28,610 bases of DNA, taken from assembly GCA_019307165.1 (NCBI GenBank), contig JAFDKD010000043.1, forward strand, positions 1-28,610. Reading direction: 5' to 3'. The stretch's first letter is position 1. Every line of letters starts with the position of its first letter. Of the stretch, positions 7,829-16,221 are shown piece after piece. The notes under the pieces are model-generated. The model ran no database searches. It was not told the DNA's origin and saw only the letters and a program-made list of their open reading frames with translations. Made by a program: the position numbers and the translations under genes. This DNA comes from Deltaproteobacteria bacterium. GTDB taxonomy: Bacteria > Desulfobacterota > DSM-4660 > Desulfatiglandales > Desulfatiglandaceae.

Positions 7829-8581
7829 ATGAACGACATCGCTCAAAGGATTCAAGGGATCATGGAAGAAAACCATGTGCCCGTTTTCGGCATGGCCCCG
7901 TCGCATGCCCTCGAAGACGCGCCTTCCGGGAACAGGCCGACGGAGACGCTCACTGGCACCAAGAGTGTCTTTTGCATGGGCATTCCCATGCCCAGGGGCT
8001 TGTTCTTGTGCGGATCGCGGTCCCTGGCGACCTATTGGCGGGCGGCCGCCGTAACCTACCGGCAGATGGACTGGACCCTTCTTCAGGTGGCCCGCGCCGT
8101 TGAGGAAGATGGAGGGTCGGCCGTTCCCCTTTATGGGTGATTCCCCTATGACGTCCGGGGTCCGGGCGACTTTTGTGGATATGTGTCCCTTGTGAGCATG
8201 GCCGAGACCGTTGGAATCGGCAAGCGAGGCAAAAACAGCCTGATATTACACTCCAAGTATGGCCCGAGACTTATGCTGGGAGGGCTGCTCACCACCTCGG
8301 AACTGCCCACCGGCTGTTGGCCCGAAAAGGACGATACAGGGTGCCCGGAGGATTGCGATGTTTGTATGAAGGTCTGCCCCGTGGGCGCAATCGGAGAAAA
8401 TGGCGATGTAGATCGGTTGGCCTGCATTCGGCATTCCATGAAAAGCCCCCTCTTTTCTTTTCTGATGAAAACCAAGGCATTTGATCCACAGGACGCGGCT
8501 ATGATAAATCATGTCACAGCGGTTGATGACCATTCCTGGTATACCTGCATCAAGTGTGTGTCCGAGTGCCCCCTCCTGTAG
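7829..8581 (+). CDS. Putative selenoprotein: QueG-like double [4Fe-4S] protein with in-frame UGA
   Basis: 250 residues if the TGA at 8138-8140 is read as selenocysteine (residue 104). The frame is continuous in the same register on both sides, with the family pattern intact: before the TGA VARAVEEDGG and SAVPLYG, after it FPYDVRG, then MAETVGIGKRGKNSLILHSK and YGPRLMLGGLLTT as in epoxyqueuosine-reductase-like proteins. First cluster motif CPEDCDVCMKVCP (Cys172, 176, 179, 183); second CIKCVSECP (Cys240, 243, 247). It lacks the cobalamin-domain length of true QueG, so queuosine synthesis is not implied. Start at the ATG at 7829 with AAGGAG upstream. A SECIS-like hairpin follows the TGA, and selB is encoded at 23721-25625. 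The alternative is a nonsense mutation in a pseudogene. Confidence 0.72.
8138..8170 (+). promoter_or_regulatory. Candidate bacterial SECIS element after the in-frame UGA
   Basis: The RNA after the UGA can pair 8152-8156 (CGUCC) with 8164-8168 (GGGCG) through five pairs including one G-U, closed on a 7-nt loop GGGGUCC (8157-8163); G8150-C8170 can pair beyond an A-A mismatch. The loop begins with G, and GGUC at 8159-8162 starts 18 nt after the UGA. The E. coli fdhF SECIS also has GGUC in its loop 18 nt after the UGA. The bulged U of the fdhF stem is not present. Folding was done by hand. Confidence 0.65.
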
Positions 8582-8608
8582 GGGCATAACAAATAGAGGC
8601 AGGATTTC

Positions 8609-9040
8609 ATGGCAACTGACGAACGCATTATATTCCCCCTGTTTCTAGCACAGCAAAGGCTGCGAACCCATATGCAGAAGGTCCTGCGGGACCAAGGCAT
8701 CCGGGTCACCGTGGCGCAGGCGGGCATCCTCTTCCTTCTGGAAAAGAGGGACGATCGGAACATGAGCGATCTGAGCCATGCCGTGGGCATGGACAACTCC
8801 ACACTGACCGGCTCGGTGGACCGTCTGGAAAAGGCCGGCTTTGTGACGCGGAAGACCAGCAGTCGGGACCGGCGCCGGCAACAGGTCCGGCTCACGGACC
8901 TGGGCCGGGAAGAGGCCGCGCTGGCCCGTCCGGTGATACGGGGGGTCAATAAGTCGATCAAGGACCGGTTCACCCGGAAGGAAATGGATGTCCTCCTGAA
9001 GGTGCTGTATGACTTGATTCATCATTTAAAGCCATATTAA
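8609..9040 (+). CDS. MarR-family transcriptional regulator
   Basis: 143 residues. Winged-helix domain from about residue 30 to 105: helix pair SDLSHAVGMDNSTLTGSVDR for recognition, then the wing GFVTRKTSSRDRRRQQVRLT, the usual MarR signature with conserved Asp-Arg. N- and C-terminal helices would form the dimer. It starts 27 bp after the iron-sulfur protein gene, so it lies in the same unit, and it probably binds the two palindromes at 7775-7805. MarR proteins usually release DNA on binding a small ligand or on oxidation; the ligand is unknown. It has no cysteine, so direct thiol sensing is unlikely. Confidence 0.93.
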   Translation: MATDERIIFPLFLAQQRLRTHMQKVLRDQGIRVTVAQAGILFLLEKRDDRNMSDLSHAVGMDNSTLTGSVDRLEKAGFVTRKTSSRDRRRQQVRLTDLGREEAALARPVIRGVNKSIKDRFTRKEMDVLLKVLYDLIHHLKPY

Positions 9041-9051
9041 TTGGAAATTCA

Positions 9052-9603
9052 ATGAATTCACTGGCGTATATTCACAGATTCCGTTCAGCTTTACCCGCCA
9101 TACGAGAATGGATTGAAACGACATTGGCAGAACATGAAGCGCAGGCGGTTGCCGTAAACGAATTCGATTTTCCCCGTCTTCAAAAGGCATTTTCCGGTGA
9201 CGTCCTGAAAAGAGCAAAATCGGTGGTTATCAAGGGAAAAGTACCTTTCCCGCCATTAACCCGAATGGGATTAGGTGAGTTGGCGACATTTGAGCGTATG
9301 TCCATAGCGGGCATAACTTACAAGGATACATTTTTCGTCAGCCGCCCTCATCAAACGGAAAGCCTGTATTTTCACGAAATGGTTCATGTCCTCCAATGGG
9401 AAAGACTGGGCATTGATGATTTCCTGCTCACATATGCAACCGGACTGATTAAATTCGGGTATAGGGACTGCCCATTGGAGCAAATCGCTTATTCCCTGGA
9501 AGAAAAGTTCGAGCGGGGTACCCTGCCTGATGGCGTTGTTGACCTTATCTGGCAAAAAATCGATGCCGTTCAGATGAATTGGCTGACACCATCTCCGGTG
9601 TAG
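9052..9603 (+). CDS. HExxH-containing protein, putative zinc metallopeptidase-like
   Basis: 183 residues, no signal peptide or membrane segment. HEMVHVLQW (His108, Glu109, His112) is a zincin-type metal site, and Glu143 in CPLEQIAY, about 30 residues later, is well placed as a third ligand. The 'HE.VH..Q' plus 'LE..AY' pattern occurs in several uncharacterised metallopeptidase-like families, some of which may not cleave peptides. The ATG at 9052 lies 11 bp after the marR stop. Only two bases separate its stop from the start of the methyltransferase remnant. Substrate unknown. Confidence 0.55.
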   Translation: MNSLAYIHRFRSALPAIREWIETTLAEHEAQAVAVNEFDFPRLQKAFSGDVLKRAKSVVIKGKVPFPPLTRMGLGELATFERMSIAGITYKDTFFVSRPHQTESLYFHEMVHVLQWERLGIDDFLLTYATGLIKFGYRDCPLEQIAYSLEEKFERGTLPDGVVDLIWQKIDAVQMNWLTPSPV

Positions 9604-9605
9604 CA

Positions 9606-10097
9606 ATGCAAGCAGCGAAAACCATGTTTAAGGAACTGGAAGAAATCAATGCCCGCCCCGAACCATTTGAGTTTTACACGGCAAGTGACTTGTGGACGGA
9701 CGAGCATACATCAAAGCAGATGCTTGCATTCCACCTGAACGGGGAAGTCGATGTTTCATCACGCAAGGCCGCATTTATCGACCGATCGGTCGAATGGATA
9801 GCGTCCCATTTCAGCGTCGGATCAAAAACGAAGATTGCCGACTTCGGCTGCGGTCCGGGGCTTTATGCGACCACGCTGGCGCAAAGGCAGGCGGATGTAA
9901 CCGGCATAGACTTCTCCAAGAGGTCGATTCAGTACGCGCGGGAAGCCGCTATCAGGAAAAATCTGTCGATCAACTATGTCCATCAGAACTACCTGGAATT
10001 CGGGTTTTCAATTGAAAGCTCTTTTTCAGATGTAGCAGGCTCTTCATTCAACCCGGAAACCGAGGAATTTGCAGTTGTTGCAAAGAGACTGATATGA
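9606..10097 (+). pseudogene. SAM-dependent methyltransferase with a large internal deletion
   Basis: Frame open for 163 residues from the ATG at 9606 (another ATG at 9624 would give MFKELEEINARP). The first 130 residues are a normal start, with PFEFYTASDLWTDEHTS and the SAM loop IADFGCGPGLY, then VTGIDFSKRS. After NYLEF the sequence jumps directly to GFSIESSFSDVAG and EFAVVAK, which in this family is the extreme C-terminus. By my recollection, full proteins are about 250-260 residues, so roughly 90-100 residues covering the rest of the Rossmann fold and the substrate region are missing in frame. The junction is near 9998-10004. Catalysis is unlikely. It overlaps tag by ATGA. Confidence 0.62.
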
Positions 10098-10666
10098 AAA
10101 AAAGGTGCGAATGGTGCGGCACTGATCCCCTTTACATGGCATACCACGATGACGAATGGGGTGTCCCTGTCCGTGACGACCGCCGCTTGTTCGAAAAGCT
10201 GATCCTGGAGGGGGCGCAGGCGGGCCTGAGCTGGTTGACGATCCTGAGAAAACGGGAAAACTACCGACGGGCGTTTCACGGCTTCGACCCGGAGCGAATC
10301 GCGGCCTATTCGCAAGATGATATTCATCGCCTGCTGGCCGATCCGGGCATCGTACGGAACCGTCTGAAAATAGGATCCGCCGTAAAGAACGCGAGAGCTA
10401 CACTCAAGATCATTGAGGAGTTCGGGTCGTTTAGTTCGTTTCTATGGCGTTACGTCGATCGCAAACCGAAGCAAAATGCCTGGCCGTCATTAAATGAAGT
10501 ACCGGCACGGACCGAGCAGTCGGACAAAATGAGCAAGGATCTCAAGAAGCGGGGATTCACTTTCGTCGGTCCCACCATCTGTTACGCGTTCATGCAATCC
10601 ATGGGAATGGTGAACGACCACACGGTGAATTGCTTTCGCTACGCCCAAGTAAAGGAACTGGCCTAG
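10094..10666 (+). CDS. tag: DNA-3-methyladenine glycosylase I
   Basis: Removes 3-methyladenine from alkylated DNA as the first step of base excision repair. 190 residues, the usual length. Zinc ligands are all present: Cys5 (RCEWCG), His18 (YHDDEWG), His176 and Cys180 (NDHTVNC). Other family stretches are EGAQAGLSWLTIL, containing the catalytic Glu, and GFTFVGPTICYAFMQ. Its ATG overlaps the stop of the preceding remnant (ATGA), so translation may be coupled to it, which could explain why that frame has stayed open. A second alkylation-repair gene, the Ada-Ogt fusion, lies 1.8 kb away but is not in the same unit. Confidence 0.96.
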   Translation: MKKRCEWCGTDPLYMAYHDDEWGVPVRDDRRLFEKLILEGAQAGLSWLTILRKRENYRRAFHGFDPERIAAYSQDDIHRLLADPGIVRNRLKIGSAVKNARATLKIIEEFGSFSSFLWRYVDRKPKQNAWPSLNEVPARTEQSDKMSKDLKKRGFTFVGPTICYAFMQSMGMVNDHTVNCFRYAQVKELA

Positions 10667-10704
10667 CGCGCACAGGTATTAGCGGATAGGAGGATTTTAA
10701 CGCG

Positions 10705-10760
10705 GTTATAACTCCCCCCTTTACAAATGGGGGATCGTGCAAAAAACCCGGCGGATACGT
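10705..10760. repeat. Dispersed hairpin repeat between tag and the acyl-CoA synthetase gene
   Basis: CCCCCCTTTACAAATGGGGG at 10714-10733 is an inverted repeat with one mismatch, followed by GTGCAAAAAACCCGG. It matches the hairpins at 18034-18053 and 25863-25878. Lying between converging genes, it could act as a bidirectional terminator-like structure. Confidence 0.7.
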
Positions 10761-10777
10761 TGGCGCCTTGATGGTGA

Positions 10778-12256
10778 TCAGGCAACCCCCATCCGCCCGA
10801 CGTATTTACCGTAACGGGTCAAGGCGTCCAGAACGGCAACGGCGCGGTGGGGCATGCTGTAACAGACGGAGTTGCTCTGTCCCAACGCATGGACGATCCG
10901 AGATTCAAGGATCGCGTCCGCGAACATGTGTTCGGTGGCGACAATAACCGGTTTTTCATATTGTTCCGCCATGCCGTTAAACCGTTCCATGACGTCCACC
11001 ACCCCCTGAGTCAATTCGGCTCCCCAGCGTGTCCTGCCGTCTTTGTCCGAAGCGGTGGGATGCCTTTTGCCGGCCAGGGCGGTCATGATCCCCATCACCA
11101 TGGCGGCGTCCACGGATTCGGAGCGCAAGAGCGCGTCGACACATTTGAAAATCGGTTCGCCCATGCTCCCGGCCACCAGATCGACCGGGTTACCCCGGTT
11201 CCACCATGCGGGCAGAAAACCGTCAAGCTCCTTGAGGACCTCATCGGGTAACGGGATCACATCGAAACCCCGTTCGTTGCTCGCATCGGCCGCCAGAACG
11301 CCCCAGCCCCCGCCTGACGTAACCACGCCCACCCGACGGCCCTTCGGCAGGGGCTGCCTTAGAAAGGCAAGCCCGATGTCCAGCAGATCATCGAGGCCTT
11401 CGGCCCTGATAACGCCCGCCTGTCGGCAAGCGGCTTCGAAAACCGAGTCGGCGCCTGCAATGGAAGCGGTATGGGACATGGCGGCCCTGGCGCCGGCCCG
11501 CGTCTTTCCCACCTTAAGCATAACGATGGGTTTTTTTCGACTGACTTCCCCGGCCACCTCAAGGAACCGCCTGCCGTCTTTGAACCCTTCGATGTAGCTC
11601 AGGATGACCTTGGTGTCAGGATCCTGCGCCAGGTATCGGAGATAATCCTCCGTGTGAAGTACGGCCTCGTTGCCGGTGCTCACGCACTTGCTGCATCCGA
11701 AGCCCCGCAGCATGATCTGGCGTGCCAGGGAATCCACTACATTGCCGCTCTGGGAGACGACGGCAATGGGGCCGGGCGGCGCCAGAAACGGGGGAAACTG
11801 AATATGGACCTTGGCCCGGGGGTTCATGGCGCCGTTGCAGTTGGGCCCCACCAATACCATTCCCCCCTCCCGCGCGGCGTCGGCCAGTTCCTGCTGAAGA
11901 CCGCCGGACCTCTCCCCCAGTTCCGCAAACCCTGCGGTAATGACAATCCCCGCCCGGATGCCTTTTTCGCCGCACGCCCTTACCGCCGGGACCACACTCG
12001 GGGGCGGCACCACGATGACGGCCAGATCCGGCACTTCGGGAAGCGCTTCAACGCTTCTGTAGACTTTCCGCCCCAGTATCTCGTTCGCTTTCGGGTTTAT
12101 GGGGTAAATCGGTCCGCCGAATCCCGCTGCGATCAAATTGCTCAGGGTAATATACCCCCATTTTCCGGGATTCCCGGAAGCCCCCACATAAGCCACCGAA
12201 CGGGGATTGAAGATATGGTCGATTTTCTTTATTGTTTCATCGGTGCGATGATCCAA
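10778..12256 (-). CDS. NDP-forming acyl-CoA synthetase, alpha-type subunit
   Basis: 492 residues with the alpha-subunit order of ADP-forming acetyl/acyl-CoA synthetases: CoA-binding Rossmann domain (about 10-145, with SVAYVGASGNPGKWGY), then two succinyl-CoA-synthetase-like flavodoxin domains (GPIAVVSQSGNV and RRVGVVTSGGGWGVLAAD). The phosphorylated histidine is His262 in AMSHTAS. The ATP-grasp beta domain is absent and no beta gene adjoins it, so a partner must be encoded elsewhere or the protein works alone in some other way. Start is a TTG at 12256 with GGAGGA seven bases upstream. In anaerobes these enzymes make ATP from acyl-CoA or activate aromatic and short acids; the substrate cannot be read from the sequence. 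Confidence 0.88.
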   Translation of the reverse strand: MDHRTDETIKKIDHIFNPRSVAYVGASGNPGKWGYITLSNLIAAGFGGPIYPINPKANEILGRKVYRSVEALPEVPDLAVIVVPPPSVVPAVRACGEKGIRAGIVITAGFAELGERSGGLQQELADAAREGGMVLVGPNCNGAMNPRAKVHIQFPPFLAPPGPIAVVSQSGNVVDSLARQIMLRGFGCSKCVSTGNEAVLHTEDYLRYLAQDPDTKVILSYIEGFKDGRRFLEVAGEVSRKKPIVMLKVGKTRAGARAAMSHTASIAGADSVFEAACRQAGVIRAEGLDDLLDIGLAFLRQPLPKGRRVGVVTSGGGWGVLAADASNERGFDVIPLPDEVLKELDGFLPAWWNRGNPVDLVAGSMGEPIFKCVDALLRSESVDAAMVMGIMTALAGKRHPTASDKDGRTRWGAELTQGVVDVMERFNGMAEQYEKPVIVATEHMFADAILESRIVHALGQSNSVCYSMPHRAVAVLDALTRYGKYVGRMGVA

Positions 12257-12399
12257 TTATTCCTCCTGCTCAGATGCGCACATATTCATCGAATGACACA
12301 ATGCATGCCCGGAGGCGGACGCAAAGCATCTTCCCTCTGCGAATCGAAATATAGGGGCAACCGTTTGGCACGTCAAAGTTTTTTCGAAAAAAAAGCCCT

Positions 12400-12427
12400 T
12401 TGACTTGAGCCCACGATCCTTTAGACT
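12400..12427 (+). promoter_or_regulatory. Predicted sigma-70 type promoter for the ada-ogt gene
   Basis: TTGACT (12400-12405) and TAGACT (12422-12427) with a 16-bp spacer, 73 bp before the ATG at 12500. The gap 12257-12399 otherwise shows nothing I can name. Confidence 0.5.
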
Positions 12428-12499
12428 GACGCATACTTCGAATTGGAAAACGCGCCCACCCCCCCGAGGCCTGCCACGGGCGATCCGGAGGAAGACACC

Positions 12500-13177
12500 A
12501 TGCCATCATCCATTCCCATAAGCGGCTGCCGGACCACAAAGATCTACTGCCGGCCGGGGTGCCCGCCCGGGAGGCGGACCAAACCTGAAAACCGGGTTTA
12601 TTTCAGCTCGGAGGCGGAGGCAAAGGCAATGGGCTACCGGGCCTGCAAGGTCTGTCGGCCGGATGTCCCCCGCTCCGAGACCTTTCTCCTGTCCGAGTAT
12701 CAAAGCCCTGTCGGTCCCTACCTCCTCGCCGGCTCTCGGTGGGGCGTCGTGGGCATCAAGAGCGGCAGCCGGTCTCAACGCTATATCGAACGTTGGAAAA
12801 AAGAGGCCATTTCATTGAAATTTGACCCGGATGCCAACGGAGAATTGAAGCAACAACTGGATGCCTACTTTACCGGGGAACTGCACCGGTTCACCCTCCC
12901 CCTGGACCTGCGGGGCACGCCGTTTCAACGCATGGTATGGGACGTTCTCAACACAATTCCGTGGGGGAAAGCCATGAGCTACGGCCAGGTGGCAAACGAC
13001 TTGGGACGCCCGAAAGCGGCCAGGGCCGTGGGGCGCGCCGTGGGGACAAACCCCGTGGCCATCGTGGTCCCGTGCCATCGCGTGCTGGGATCGGACCACT
13101 CGTTGACCGGATACGGCGGCGGCCTGGACATAAAGACGGCCCTGTTGCGGCTGGAAAAGATTGCTTACAAAAAATAA
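12500..13177 (+). CDS. Compact Ada-Ogt DNA alkylation repair protein
   Basis: 225 residues. Residues 9-56 are the Ada zinc domain with Cys17, Cys21, Cys49 and Cys52 (IYCRPGCP, RACKVCRP); in E. coli Ada the first of these accepts methyl groups from phosphotriesters. Residues 63-225 are an O6-methylguanine methyltransferase domain with active Cys192 in VPCHRV, then SLTGYGGG. The AraC-type DNA-binding domain that separates these parts in E. coli Ada is missing, so it probably repairs DNA without acting as the classic activator. Start at the ATG at 12500, preceded by GGAGGA; an upstream frame to 12443 adds only a proline-rich tail. Being next to tag suggests an alkylation-repair neighbourhood, not an operon. 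Confidence 0.9.
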   Translation: MPSSIPISGCRTTKIYCRPGCPPGRRTKPENRVYFSSEAEAKAMGYRACKVCRPDVPRSETFLLSEYQSPVGPYLLAGSRWGVVGIKSGSRSQRYIERWKKEAISLKFDPDANGELKQQLDAYFTGELHRFTLPLDLRGTPFQRMVWDVLNTIPWGKAMSYGQVANDLGRPKAARAVGRAVGTNPVAIVVPCHRVLGSDHSLTGYGGGLDIKTALLRLEKIAYKK

Positions 13178-13282
13178 AGAAGCCTGCCGAACTCCAGTTC
13201 ACTTCATGGCATAAACCCAAAGCAGACCAATTCGAATTGCGCTTTAGCGAACGTGTCACCAACGACTCAGGGGAGGATCAAA

Positions 13283-13804
13283 ATGGTGCAGCAGATGGGA
13301 TTTTGGAATCGTCGTTCTTGTTTCGGGGCTTTGGTACTTGGTGTTGTCGCCTTTCTGCTGCTTGGGATACCCGCGTCCGGGTTGCCGGCACAGTCAAAGA
13401 CCGCCCCTGACTGGACGTGGCAAAACCCCCTTCCCACGGGGAACAGCCTGTTGCAGGTCTGGGGCGGTTCCGGGAGCGACGTGTTCGCCGTGGGGCATAG
13501 CGGAACCATCCTGCCCTACAACGGCACGTCCTGGTCCGCCATGAGCAGCATATCCGGAAACGATGCGGAGGCGATGGCCGGGTGGTCCGGGGGGCTGGCT
13601 GTGGATTTTGGCGCACTGGGGCTCTGGAACTGGAACGGCGCCGTCTTGACCCAACTCACTCCCGGCACCCCCGACACCATGGCCGGGTGGTCCGGAGGCC
13701 TTGCCGCGGACTTCGACGCACTGGGCCTTTGGAACACCAACGGTTCGAACTGGACGCAGCTCACGGGCGGGAATGCCGACGGGCTGGCAGGCGTTAACTT
13801 TTAG
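13283..13804 (+). CDS. Short secreted repeat protein, probably truncated beta-propeller
   Basis: 173 residues from the ATG at 13283, preceded by GGGGAGG. Signal peptide with core FGALVLGVVAFLLLG and a likely cut after LPA near residue 35. Then one propeller-like unit (LLQVWGGSGSDVFAVGHSG, with SGTILPYNG and SW) and two copies of a roughly 38-residue unit beginning MAGWSGGLA and containing ALGLWNxNG and LTQLT or WTQLT. Proteins with such repeats are normally several hundred residues; this one stops soon after the second unit, within GLAGVNF. It may be the surviving N-terminal part of a larger surface protein, although no continuation is seen in other frames. Confidence 0.6.
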   Translation: MVQQMGFWNRRSCFGALVLGVVAFLLLGIPASGLPAQSKTAPDWTWQNPLPTGNSLLQVWGGSGSDVFAVGHSGTILPYNGTSWSAMSSISGNDAEAMAGWSGGLAVDFGALGLWNWNGAVLTQLTPGTPDTMAGWSGGLAADFDALGLWNTNGSNWTQLTGGNADGLAGVNF

Positions 13805-13907
13805 CCAAGTGTCTAAATGATGATTCTTCATATTCAAGGTGGTATAAGGTCGAATAATCAATGCCCCGTGTAATGAACTGACGGGATCTTAAAAAGAGCC
13901 TTAAAGA

Positions 13908-15980
<2,073 letters not shown>

Positions 15981-16221
15981 CGGCTTTAGCCCTTCCAATT
16001 AAAGCCAACGATCGACACCACCAAATCAAATTGAGTATCACTCGTTAGAATTTGCCGCTATCGTCTTGTTTTTTTATGGTGAAAAAGTGAATCCAGCCTG
16101 ATAAACTGGATAATAAATGACAGCGACATTATGTCGATTTCCCCGAATAAAAAACAGGCATGGGGCCTTTATATTTTCAAGGACCAAATCATTTTCTTGA
16201 CGCAAAAATGGAGCCAAAAAC
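15981..16221. other. Intergenic stretch before glnS
   Basis: AT-rich from 16060 to 16200 and must contain the glnS promoter, but no clear -35/-10 pair stood out. No repeat or RNA gene seen. Confidence 0.4.

Noticed and set aside
7829..8140. Simple truncated protein ending at the TGA
   Set aside because: The same register continues for 146 codons with both [4Fe-4S] motifs, which chance would not provide.
8143..8160. Alternative hairpin CCCC/GGGG right after the UGA
   Set aside because: The loop would begin only six bases after the UGA, too close for a bacterial SECIS; the 8152-8168 stem fits better.
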